Shown: in pieces, positions 1 through 6,971 of the stretch | How positions within the stretch are numbered: the stretch's first letter is position 1 | Layout of the letters: every line of letters starts with the position of its first letter | DNA from: Bacillota bacterium | GTDB lineage: Bacteria > Bacillota_I > Bacilli_A > RFN20 > CAG-826 | Direction: 5' to 3' | DNA: 13,128 bases | Assembly (NCBI GenBank): GCA_026387995.1 | Contig: JAPLKQ010000022.1 | Location: 1 to 13,128 of the forward strand | Notes under the pieces: model-generated | What the model was told of the DNA's origin: nothing | Seen by the model: the letters and a program-made list of their open reading frames with translations, nothing else | Database searches by the model: none | Position numbers and translations under genes: made by a program

Positions 1-122
1 ACAAAGACATCAACGATTGGCCGGCGAAGATGATCGTCGCCGCGAAAGCCGGTTATACCACCCGCATTCCGTTCAGCACATCCGCCGAAATCAAGAAACA
101 AGCCAGAGGCACTTTCTTCTAA
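1..122 (+). CDS. C-terminal end of an unrecognised protein (5' partial)
   Basis: An open frame enters from the left edge (codons in phase from base 3) and ends at TAA 120-122. It gives 39 residues that begin KDINDWPAKM and end KKQARGTFF. The frame shares the GCC/ATC/GTC-rich codon use of the other genes here and is followed 28 bases later by a hairpin terminator, so it is very probably the 3' end of a real gene. I do not recognise the family from this tail: it has no membrane segment, cysteine motif or known catalytic signature. Function is left open. Confidence 0.6.
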   Translation, partial: KDINDWPAKMIVAAKAGYTTRIPFSTSAEIKKQARGTFF

Positions 123-150
123 ACGCGGTTTTGTCCTATAAGATCTTAAT

Positions 151-176
151 AAAAGGCGCACGCGGTGCGCCTTTTT
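151..176 (+). terminator. Rho-independent terminator after the left-edge gene
   Basis: A perfect 7-bp stem, GGCGCAC (155-161) with GTGCGCC (165-171), closes a 3-base GCG loop. It is flanked by AAAA on the left and a TTTTT run (172-176) on the right. The A and T tracts can extend the stem, so it may work in both directions, but it follows a plus-strand stop codon and precedes a gene with its own ribosome binding site. Confidence 0.85.
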
Positions 177-249
177 CATTGAATTAACACCTGATTAAAC
201 CGCGGCTTGCGAGCCTATGATAAAATAGTCATTAAAAAGGACCGAAAAC

Positions 250-858
250 ATGTTTCTAGCGATTGTGACCGCCGTTCTTGCCTATCTCGGCACCAGCATG
301 GATGAACTCCCTGTGCTCTTTGTGCTTTTCGCCAGAGGAAGAAACCGCCATAACCCTTGGACCGTGGCTTTAGGATATCTCGTAGGTTCTTTAACCCTCT
401 TTACGATTTCGGCTTCTATTTCATTCATCCTTGGTTTTGTACCCTCGCACGCCTTACTTGGTTTTTTGGGTTTAATCCCGTTTGCGTTAGGCCTTAAGGT
501 AGCGATTAAAGGCGATGGCGATGACGAAAAAGCCGGGTCCGAAAAAAAGTTGGCGCGTTGGGCTTTTCTCGAAATCGTCCTTATCACGCTCAGCATGGGC
601 GGCGATGATTTAGGCGTTTATATCCCGTTATTTGCCTCGATGAATCTGACTGAAATACTCTTTAATCTCGGGGTTTATGTTGTCGCCACCTTTGTGTTCT
701 TAGGCATCGCGTGGTGGATGACTTCAATCAAACCCTTGACCGCTTTCCTACAAAAATACGAACGTCCCATCGTAGCCACGATTTTCATTTTGCTGGGCAT
801 CTATATTTTCTTTGAATGCGGCACCTTGCAAGCCATTATGTCCGGAACGCTTTTCTAA
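250..858 (+). CDS. cadD: CadD-family cadmium resistance transporter
   Basis: A 202-residue polytopic membrane protein of the usual CadD length (about 200 residues, LysE-like superfamily). CadD proteins confer cadmium, and sometimes zinc, resistance at the cytoplasmic membrane. Visible family marks are TSMDELPVL near residues 15-23, the LGLIPFALGLK segment at 73-83, the signature GGDDLGVYIPLFAS at 117-130, and KYERPIVATIFILLGIYIF near 169-187. About six hydrophobic segments are evident, with a charged loop (GDGDDEK) at 88-94. The ATG is set by AAGGA at 237-241, eight bases upstream. No MerR or ArsR regulator lies in the window. The membrane family is clear, but the actual ion is inferred. The next gene starts 45 bp downstream with no terminator between, so the two may be cotranscribed. 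Confidence 0.88.
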   Translation: MFLAIVTAVLAYLGTSMDELPVLFVLFARGRNRHNPWTVALGYLVGSLTLFTISASISFILGFVPSHALLGFLGLIPFALGLKVAIKGDGDDEKAGSEKKLARWAFLEIVLITLSMGGDDLGVYIPLFASMNLTEILFNLGVYVVATFVFLGIAWWMTSIKPLTAFLQKYERPIVATIFILLGIYIFFECGTLQAIMSGTLF

Positions 859-903
859 GCACCTAAAAACATAGCGGACGCCAATGACGATATAATAATA
901 ACT

Positions 904-1647
904 ATGATCAAAGAATACTTTTCATCGACCACCAGCACCCAAGCCCGCATCGTCATCCTCATCAAGATGATCGTGGGTTTTGTTTTAGGCATTCTCATTG
1001 CTTTATTCCATCTCAGCTATATCTATACTGCAGGCGTCATCGTTGTTCTCAGCCTTGAGCCTACCCGTAAAAAATCCATTAAGGTCGCCATCATGCGGAT
1101 CATCGACTCCTTTCTTGCCCTTGGGTTAGCGTCCTTGTTATTTGTCTGGCTTGGATATAACTTCTGGGTACTGATTATTTTCATCGCCGTCTTGGCCACC
1201 CTCAGCTTCCTATTCAAAATCGAAAGCGGACTTTCCGTGGCCCTCGTTTTAGTGTCGCAAATCTATATCGAACAAGACTATCGGTTTGCCCTCAACGCCA
1301 CGTACATTCTTTTGATAGGTATTATCTTGGCGTTCTTACTCAATTTATATATGCCGAAACACGACCGCATCATCCATCAATCGATTGCGCAGATCGACTT
1401 AGAGATTGACCATTTGATTCAAGCGATGGCGTCTACTGAAGCAGTGGACTTCAGCCATGTCAGGACGTTACTTTCCGAAGCGCGCGGGCGTCTCTTTTAC
1501 GACATTGAGAACCATTACTTCGTCCAGACCGACCAACGCGCGGCATACTTAGAGATGCGAAACGCCCAAACCGCAATTCTCGAACGCGTGGAGACGCTAT
1601 TAAAACAAGTCGCTGACATTCCCGAAAAACGCATCGTCCAAAACTAA
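904..1647 (+). CDS. Aromatic acid exporter (ArAE_1-type) membrane protein, truncated by an in-frame TAA
   Basis: This 247-residue protein has an N-terminal block of about six hydrophobic segments (roughly residues 18-150) with the family-like stretch YTAGVIVVLSLEPTRKKS around 41-58. A charged helical cytoplasmic part follows. It matches the ArAE_1/YqjA-type exporter family, whose members are about 310-340 residues and carry a C-terminal cytoplasmic domain. Here that domain is cut by TAA at 1645-1647, and the missing part continues in the same frame (next entry). The membrane half is intact, so a shortened protein could still insert. Substrate is unknown; 'aromatic acid exporter' is a family label. 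No clear Shine-Dalgarno precedes the ATG. A TATAAT at 891-896 sits only seven bases upstream but has no -35 partner, so expression is probably from the cadD side. Confidence 0.75.
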   Translation: MIKEYFSSTTSTQARIVILIKMIVGFVLGILIALFHLSYIYTAGVIVVLSLEPTRKKSIKVAIMRIIDSFLALGLASLLFVWLGYNFWVLIIFIAVLATLSFLFKIESGLSVALVLVSQIYIEQDYRFALNATYILLIGIILAFLLNLYMPKHDRIIHQSIAQIDLEIDHLIQAMASTEAVDFSHVRTLLSEARGRLFYDIENHYFVQTDQRAAYLEMRNAQTAILERVETLLKQVADIPEKRIVQN

Positions 1648-1854
1648 TTGAAATCCTTCAAAGGGAAAATCGGGACTGCGAATTATGCTTTGGAAATGAA
1701 AGCCAATCTCGACCAGCTTTTTGCCGATTTCAAAATCTCGCCTCTGCCGGCTGACCGTCCCTCTTTCGAACACCGCGCGGAGCTCTATCACGTGCTTCTT
1801 GAAATGGCGGAATTCCTCAAACTCAAAATCAATTATCACAATCAATATAAATAA
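1648..1854 (+). pseudogene. Detached C-terminal domain of the ArAE-type exporter
   Basis: This is the direct continuation, in the same reading frame, of the preceding gene after TAA 1645-1647. It adds 68 codons to a TAA at 1852-1854 and brings the total to 315 residues, the normal family length. Its tail (LFADFKISPLPADRPSFEHR then AELYHVLLEMAEFL) has the look of the end of the ArAE_1 C-terminal domain, which typically reads '...SPLP..R..FE.RA.LY..L..L..FL'. A TTG directly follows the stop, but there is no ribosome binding site in front of it, so independent translation is unlikely. I read it as the severed end of one gene: a nonsense mutation, a sequencing error, or readthrough. Confidence 0.75.
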
Positions 1855-1866
1855 ATCAAAATCCCT

Positions 1867-1899
1867 AGCGTTGTTGTTAAAAGACAACACGCTTTTTTT
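1867..1899 (+). terminator. Rho-independent terminator after the exporter gene
   Basis: The left arm AGCGTTGTTGT (1867-1877) pairs with ACAACACGCT (1884-1893) with a single bulged T. The loop is TAAAAG and a run of seven T follows (1893-1899). It separates the transporter pair from the gdhA promoter, whose -35 begins five bases later. Confidence 0.85.
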
Positions 1900-1903
1900 C
1901 ATC

Positions 1904-1932
1904 TTGTTAAGTAAGCGCTCTCAATGTACAAT
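1904..1932 (+). promoter_or_regulatory. Sigma-70-type promoter of the gdhA-serA operon
   Basis: TTGTTA (1904-1909) and TACAAT (1927-1932) are separated by exactly 17 bp. TG stands directly before the -10. It lies immediately downstream of a terminator and predicts a start near 1939, leaving a leader of about 110 nt before the GTG of gdhA. In the leader, TTTCAGC (from 1944) can pair with GCTGAAA (from 1997), and ACGG (2004-2007) with CCGT (2013-2016). Confidence 0.7.
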
Positions 1933-2036
1933 AATAGATAGAATTTCAGCCACGTTTCTCTCTTCTAAAATGTAGTCCATATATTTTCTTCTCAATGCTG
2001 AAAACGGCAAGACCGTAGAGAACAATAAAGCCATAT

Positions 2037-2042
2037 GGAGGG
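2037..2042 (+). promoter_or_regulatory. Ribosome binding site that fixes the GTG start of gdhA
   Basis: GGAGGG lies eight bases before GTG 2051. No in-frame ATG sits at a comparable distance from a Shine-Dalgarno, and residues 2-12 (YKSKYLNDVFD) fit a normal GDH N-terminus, so the GTG start is preferred. Confidence 0.8.
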
Positions 2043-2050
2043 CAACAAAA

Positions 2051-3397
2051 GTGTATAAGAGTAAATATCTTAACGACGTTTTTGATGGCGTCAAAAAAAA
2101 GTATGCGAATGAACCGGAATTCCTGCAAGCGGTGGAAGAATTCTTCGATTCCATGGATCTCCTCGTCGAAAAGGAACCCGGTATCGAAAAAAATGCTATC
2201 CTGGAACGCATCGTCGTCCCGGAAAGAATCGTCTCCATGCGTGTCGCGTGGGTCGATGACAAAGGCAAAATCCAAGTCAACACCGGCTACCGTGTCCAAT
2301 TCAATTCCGCGATCGGGCCTTACAAAGGCGGCATGCGGTTTGATCCATCCGTTAACTTATCTATTTTAAAATTCTTGGGTTTCGAACAAACCTTTAAAAA
2401 TAGCCTTACCGGCCTCCCGATGGGCGGCGGCAAAGGCGGATCGGATTTCAATCCTCGCGGAAAGTCCGACGCTGAAGTCATGCGTTTCTGCCAAGCTTTC
2501 ATGACGGAACTCTTCCGCTATCTCGGACCCGATACTGACGTCCCAGCCGGCGATTTAGGCTTTGGCGCCCGTGAAGTCGGTTATATGTTCGGCATGTACA
2601 AGAAATTAACGAACGAATTTACCGGCACCTTCACTGGCAAGGGCATCCCCTTTGGCGGATCGCTCGGCCGTACGGAAGCCACCGGTTCTGGATTACTTTA
2701 TTTTGCTAGCGAAATGTTAAAAGAATTCAAAAAGGATACCCTTAAGGGTAAACGCGTCATCATCTCGGGCTCTGGCAATGTCGGCAAACACGCCGCTGTC
2801 AAAGCGGTAGCCCTCGGCGCCAAAGTCGTCGCCATGTCTGACATCAACGGCTTCATTGTCGACGAAAAAGGGTTAGACGTCCCCTTGATTTACAAACTTT
2901 CCGAAGCAAAAGGCGAATATACCGCCGAATACTTAAAAGTTTATCCAACCGCCAAATTCAACCCGAACCCGAAAGAAATGTGGAACACGCCGTGCGATAT
3001 CGCGTTACCGTGCGCCACCCAGAACGAAATCTATATCGATAACGCCAAGGCCTTAGTCGCCAATGGCTGCTACATGGTCGTGGAAGGCGCCAACATGCCG
3101 ACCACCCTAGAAGCCACCCGTTACTTCATTGAGAACGGCATCCTGTTTGGACCAGGCAAAGCCTCAAACGCCGGCGGAGTCGCCGTGTCTGGCCTGGAAA
3201 TGAGCCAAAACGCGATGCATCTCTCCTGGACGTTTGAAGAAGTCGACAAGAAACTCGAAGACATCATGAAGAGCATTTTCAAGAAATGCCACGAGACCGG
3301 AGCCAAGTTCGGACAACCGACCAACTTAGTCCTCGGTGCGAACATCGCCGGATTCCTTAAAGTCTATCAGGCCATGGTTGCCGAAGGCGTCATCTAA
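2051..3397 (+). CDS. gdhA: NADP-type glutamate dehydrogenase (hexameric, ~450-residue class)
   Basis: It catalyses the reversible reductive amination of 2-oxoglutarate with ammonia to glutamate in the cytoplasm. The 448 residues match the small hexameric GDH class. Substrate-domain marks are GPYKGGMRF (89-97), GLPMGGGKGGSDFNP (121-135, catalytic lysine K128) and DVPAGDLGFGAREVGYM (163-179, with D168 as the expected catalytic aspartate). The dinucleotide fold carries GSGNVGKHAA at 240-249, and the strand that ends in S263-D264 is the pattern common in NADP-using enzymes. GANMPTT (347-353) and KASNAGGVAVSGLEM (370-384) complete the family set. Translation starts at GTG with a strong ribosome binding site. 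First gene of the operon: DUF1015 begins two bases after its stop, and serC and serA follow, so its glutamate probably feeds the SerC transamination. Cofactor choice is inferred. Confidence 0.95.
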   Translation: MYKSKYLNDVFDGVKKKYANEPEFLQAVEEFFDSMDLLVEKEPGIEKNAILERIVVPERIVSMRVAWVDDKGKIQVNTGYRVQFNSAIGPYKGGMRFDPSVNLSILKFLGFEQTFKNSLTGLPMGGGKGGSDFNPRGKSDAEVMRFCQAFMTELFRYLGPDTDVPAGDLGFGAREVGYMFGMYKKLTNEFTGTFTGKGIPFGGSLGRTEATGSGLLYFASEMLKEFKKDTLKGKRVIISGSGNVGKHAAVKAVALGAKVVAMSDINGFIVDEKGLDVPLIYKLSEAKGEYTAEYLKVYPTAKFNPNPKEMWNTPCDIALPCATQNEIYIDNAKALVANGCYMVVEGANMPTTLEATRYFIENGILFGPGKASNAGGVAVSGLEMSQNAMHLSWTFEEVDKKLEDIMKSIFKKCHETGAKFGQPTNLVLGANIAGFLKVYQAMVAEGVI

Positions 3398-3399
3398 AA

Positions 3400-4620
3400 A
3401 TGTCACCGTTACATACCATCAGAGCTCCTCACATACTGCTCCCGAAAAGCGGTACTGACATGACCCGCTTCGCGGTCATCGCCTGTGACCAGTTCACCAG
3501 CCAGATCGAATACTGGAATGATCTCAAGACGTTGATTGGGAACGCTCCGTCCACGTTTCATATGATTTTTCCGGAAGCCTATTTACCCGTCGTTGATAAT
3601 GTCACCTACATTAAAACGATTAATGAAACCATTGATTCTTATCTCAAAACCAATGTCCTCGAAGACATCGGCGAATGTTTCATTTTGGTCGAACGCTCGA
3701 CGCCTTATGTCAAACGCCGTCTTGGTTTAGTCATCGCGATTGACCTTGAGGACTACACGTTCCAAAAGGGACTGAAAACTCCGATTCGCGCGACCGAAGC
3801 GACGATTTTAGACCGCATCCCGCCACGTTTAAAAATACGTGAGCATGCGCCGGTGGAAGTGCCGCACACCTTGATTTTGGTGGACGACCCCAAAAAGTCG
3901 ATCATCGAGAAGTTATATGACCGCCGGAAGGAATTCCCTTGCGTCTATGACTTTGAGCTCAATCAAAAAGGCGGCCATCTCCGGGGCTATAAAATCACGG
4001 ATACGAAACCCGTCATCGAATCCTTCTACCATCTTTTAGATGGCAAGCCCGAGGGTCTCCTATTTGCCGTCGGCGACGGGAACCATTCGCTTGCGACCGC
4101 GAAAACCCACTGGGAAAATATCAAAGCCCATTTGACCCCAGAGCAGCAAAAAAACCATCCGGCCCGTTTTGCTTTAGTCGAGGTTATCAACCTCTACGAC
4201 GAAGGCATCGATTTTGAAGCCATACACCGTGTCGTTTTCAACGTCAAAGCGGACTTTATCCCAGGCTTACAGGCCCTTCTTAAAGGCGAACACGTCGGCA
4301 TGATGTACTCGAAGAAAACCGGGAAAATCAAACAAGGCATGCCGAAAAACGGCCCGATGGCCTACAAAATCGTCCAAGACTATATCGACGCGTATTTAAA
4401 GAAAAATCCAGAATCCACGGTGGACTACATCCATGGCGCGGAGCACTTAGTCGAGATTGCCGATAAGCATGAGAATGCGGTGGCCATCGAGATGCCCGCG
4501 CTCACCAAAGGCGACCTCTTCGATTACATCGCCCACGACGAAGTCTTGCCTCGCAAGAGTTTCTCGATGGGACACGCCGTCGAAAAGCGCTACTACCTCG
4601 AATGTAAAAAAATCATATAA
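3400..4620 (+). CDS. DUF1015 family protein in the serine operon
   Basis: This 406-residue soluble protein belongs to the DUF1015 family (COG4198). Recognisable blocks are CDQFTSQ (29-35), RATEATILDRIPPR (130-143), GGHLRGY (191-197), the strongest signature GDGNHSLATAKTHWE (225-239), and the C-terminal LPRKSFSMGHAVEKRYYLEC (383-402). There is no signal peptide or membrane segment. Start ATG 3400 comes two bases after the gdhA stop with only a weak GAAGGC upstream, so translation is likely coupled to gdhA. It ends in tandem TAA TAA stops. The family has no settled function that I can state with certainty. Its place between gdhA and serC-serA, with no serB nearby, suggests a role in serine or phosphoserine metabolism. 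That is inference from context, not from a recognised catalytic fold. Confidence 0.9.
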   Translation: MSPLHTIRAPHILLPKSGTDMTRFAVIACDQFTSQIEYWNDLKTLIGNAPSTFHMIFPEAYLPVVDNVTYIKTINETIDSYLKTNVLEDIGECFILVERSTPYVKRRLGLVIAIDLEDYTFQKGLKTPIRATEATILDRIPPRLKIREHAPVEVPHTLILVDDPKKSIIEKLYDRRKEFPCVYDFELNQKGGHLRGYKITDTKPVIESFYHLLDGKPEGLLFAVGDGNHSLATAKTHWENIKAHLTPEQQKNHPARFALVEVINLYDEGIDFEAIHRVVFNVKADFIPGLQALLKGEHVGMMYSKKTGKIKQGMPKNGPMAYKIVQDYIDAYLKKNPESTVDYIHGAEHLVEIADKHENAVAIEMPALTKGDLFDYIAHDEVLPRKSFSMGHAVEKRYYLECKKII

Positions 4621-4643
4621 TAAAAGAAAAGGAGAAATATCAT

Positions 4644-5729
4644 ATGAAACGTATCTTTAACTTCTCGGCGGGTCCAGCCATGCTGCCGGAATCGGTGCTT
4701 CACCAAGCAGCCGATGAAATGCTCGACTACAAAGATTCGGGCATGTCCGTGATGGAGATGTCCCATCGTTCGAAAACCTACCAGGGAATCATCGATGAAG
4801 CGGAGGCCGACTTACGTAAGCTCTTAAACATCCCGGCCAACTACAAAGTCCTGTTCCTTCAAGGCGGCGGAACCACGCAGTTCGCGATGGTACCGATGAA
4901 CCTGATGAAGAACCGCGTCGCGGACTACATCATCACCGGCCACTGGGCGAAGAAAGCCTACGACGAAGCGAAGATTTTTGGCAAAGCCAATATCATCGCC
5001 TCCTCTGAAGACAAACTCTTCTCCTATATCCCAGACCTCAAGAACCTCAAATACACTCCGGAAGCGGATTATGTCTATATGTGCGAAAATAACACGATTT
5101 TCGGCACAAAATACAAATCCTATCCGGATACCCACGGCAAGATTTTAGTGAACGACGCCTCGTCCTGCTTCTTAAGCGAACCCTTAGATGTCACCAAGTT
5201 CGGTCTCATCTTTGCCGGCGCGCAGAAGAACGTCGGTCCGGCCGGCGTGACCATCGTCATCATCCGTGAAGACTTACTGGCCATCCCGCCGCTACCGGGA
5301 ACCCCGACCTTACTCCAATACAAGATTCATGCCGACAACGGCTCGATGTACAACACTCCACCGGCCTACAACATCTATATCTGTGGACTTGTCTTTAAGT
5401 ATCTCCTCAGTATCGGCGGACTCGAAGCGGTCAAAGCCAATAACGAGAAGAAAGCCGCGATTCTTTACAACTACATCGACTCAAGCAAGATCTTTAAGGG
5501 CACGGTCGAAAAAGCGTCCCGTTCACTCATGAACGTCTGCTTCCGCACCGGCGATCCTAAACTTGACGAAGCCTTCCTTGAAGGCGCCAAGAAAGCCGGA
5601 TTCAGCAACCTTCCGGGTCACCGTTCCGTCGGTGGCATGCGCGCCTCGATTTATAACGCCATGCCGATGGCCGGCGTCCAGGCGTTAGTCGACTACATGA
5701 AAAAATTCGAAGCCGAACACGTTAAATAG
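4644..5729 (+). CDS. serC: Phosphoserine aminotransferase
   Basis: It transfers the amino group of glutamate to 3-phosphohydroxypyruvate, giving O-phosphoserine and 2-oxoglutarate (step 2 of serine synthesis; the same enzyme also acts in the PLP pathway of some bacteria). At 361 residues it is full length. Family marks: FSAGPAMLP (7-15), MSHRSK with R42 for the phosphate, LQGGGTTQFAMVPMN (72-86), DASSCFLS (171-178, D171 contacting the PLP ring), FAGAQKNVGPAG (190-201) with the PLP lysine K195, and GHRSVGGMRASIYNAMP (335-351) with H336-R337 for substrate phosphate. AAAGGAG at 4628-4634, nine bases upstream, supports the ATG. It is 23 bp after DUF1015 and 8 bp before serA. Confidence 0.96.
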   Translation: MKRIFNFSAGPAMLPESVLHQAADEMLDYKDSGMSVMEMSHRSKTYQGIIDEAEADLRKLLNIPANYKVLFLQGGGTTQFAMVPMNLMKNRVADYIITGHWAKKAYDEAKIFGKANIIASSEDKLFSYIPDLKNLKYTPEADYVYMCENNTIFGTKYKSYPDTHGKILVNDASSCFLSEPLDVTKFGLIFAGAQKNVGPAGVTIVIIREDLLAIPPLPGTPTLLQYKIHADNGSMYNTPPAYNIYICGLVFKYLLSIGGLEAVKANNEKKAAILYNYIDSSKIFKGTVEKASRSLMNVCFRTGDPKLDEAFLEGAKKAGFSNLPGHRSVGGMRASIYNAMPMAGVQALVDYMKKFEAEHVK

Positions 5730-5737
5730 GAGGATTT

Positions 5738-6922
5738 ATGAAAAATATCCTTTGCCTCAATAACATTTCTCCCTTAGGGCTTGCCGTCCTTCCTAAGGAA
5801 TACCAAGTGACCAAAGACGTCGCCAACGCGGAGGCTATTTTAGTCCGTAGCGCGAACATGCTGGAGATGACCTTACCGGCCAATGTCCTTGCCGTCGCAA
5901 GAGCCGGCGCCGGCGTCAACAACATCCCGCTTGAACCCTACGCCAAAGCGGGCGTCGTCGTCTTCAACACCCCAGGCGCCAACGCCAACGCCGTTAAGGA
6001 ATTAACGATCGCCGGCATGCTCCTAGCCTCACGTGATATCTATCACGGGATGAAGTGGGTCGAAGAGAATAAAACCGACGTCGAAATCAACAAAAATATG
6101 GAGAAAGCCAAAGCCGCGTTTGCCGGGAGAGAAATCTTAAGCAAAACGATTGGTATTTTTGGTCTTGGCGCCGTGGGCGCTCTCATTGCCGGCGCCGCTG
6201 CTGGAATGGGCATGAAAGTCTATGGCTACGAACCCTCCGCCGATACCATCAAAAAGAACCAGCATTTATTCCCGAGCGGCATTACCTTGGTTGCCTCCGG
6301 CGACGAGATCTATGCGGTGGCTGATTTCATCAGTTTGAACGTCCCGTTACTCCCGACCACCAAAGGCATGATCAACAAGGACTCCATCGCTAAGATGAAA
6401 GACGGCGTCGTCATCCTCAACTTAGCCCGTGACGCCATCGTCAACGATGCCGATATCAAAGTCGCTTTACTGAGTAAGAAAGTCCATAAATACGTCACTG
6501 ACTTCCCGAATTTCGAAACCGCGAATATGGAAGGCGTCATCGCTATTCCCCATCTTGGCGCTTCGACCGAGGAAGCCGAAGATAACTGTGCCGTGATGGC
6601 CGCCAAAGAAATCGTTGATTTCATCGAACATGGCATCATCGTGAACTCAGTAAACTTCCCGAATATTGACCTCGGACTGAAGCCCAATTTCGTCCATCGT
6701 TTGGTCGTCCTCCACGAGAACGTGGAAGGCCTGAGCGGCAGCATCGTGAAAGCCGCTGAAGCGAGAGCCAAAGTCCTCACTTCGATTTTCAAATTCAAAG
6801 GCGCTTATGCCGCCACGATCGTTGACTTCGAACACCCCACGAAGACCTGTGCCGACGGCACCTGTCTCCATGACGAAGTCGCTGGTCTAAAAGGTGTCAT
6901 CCGCGTCCGCGTGATTCACTAG
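5738..6922 (+). CDS. serA: D-3-phosphoglycerate dehydrogenase
   Basis: NAD-dependent oxidation of 3-phosphoglycerate to 3-phosphohydroxypyruvate, the committed step of serine synthesis. The 394 residues include the substrate-side ARAGAGVNNIPL (54-65), NTPGANANAVKELTIAGML (77-95), the Rossmann motif GIFGLGAVGALIA (139-151), and the catalytic triad of the D-2-hydroxyacid dehydrogenases: R231 in NLARDAIVN, E260 in DFPNFE, and H272 in PHLGASTEEAE. After about residue 310 comes a divergent ACT-like regulatory domain (RLVVLHENVEGLSGSI ... GVIRVRVI), which in relatives mediates serine feedback. It carries an unusual two-cysteine insertion, KTCADGTCLH (369-378). AGGAGG at 5728-5733 overlaps the serC TAG and lies four bases before the ATG. 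The gene ends the operon at a bidirectional terminator. Confidence 0.95.
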   Translation: MKNILCLNNISPLGLAVLPKEYQVTKDVANAEAILVRSANMLEMTLPANVLAVARAGAGVNNIPLEPYAKAGVVVFNTPGANANAVKELTIAGMLLASRDIYHGMKWVEENKTDVEINKNMEKAKAAFAGREILSKTIGIFGLGAVGALIAGAAAGMGMKVYGYEPSADTIKKNQHLFPSGITLVASGDEIYAVADFISLNVPLLPTTKGMINKDSIAKMKDGVVILNLARDAIVNDADIKVALLSKKVHKYVTDFPNFETANMEGVIAIPHLGASTEEAEDNCAVMAAKEIVDFIEHGIIVNSVNFPNIDLGLKPNFVHRLVVLHENVEGLSGSIVKAAEARAKVLTSIFKFKGAYAATIVDFEHPTKTCADGTCLHDEVAGLKGVIRVRVIH

Positions 6923-6936
6923 AAATTTTGTTAAAA

Positions 6937-6965
6937 TAAAACGCCACATCGCGTGGCGTTTTTTT
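6937..6965. terminator. Bidirectional terminator between convergent serA and arcC
   Basis: ACGCCAC (6941-6947) pairs perfectly with GTGGCGT (6953-6959) around the loop ATCGC. AAAA on the left and TTTTTTT on the right let the stem extend and give a T tract on either strand. serA ends 14 bases to the left, and arcC, coming from the right, ends at 6972. One hairpin can therefore stop both transcripts. Confidence 0.9.
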
Positions 6966-6971
6966 GTTGCT

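Noticed and set aside
190..226. Promoter for the CadD gene (TATGAT 216-221 or TAAAAT 221-226)
   Set aside because: The -10-like boxes are plausible, but no -35 lies at 16-18 bp. I could not support one specific promoter.
1921..2299. Minus-strand open frames across the gdhA promoter and start
   Set aside because: They overlap the promoter, leader and conserved GDH N-terminus, and encode low-complexity translations without family features.
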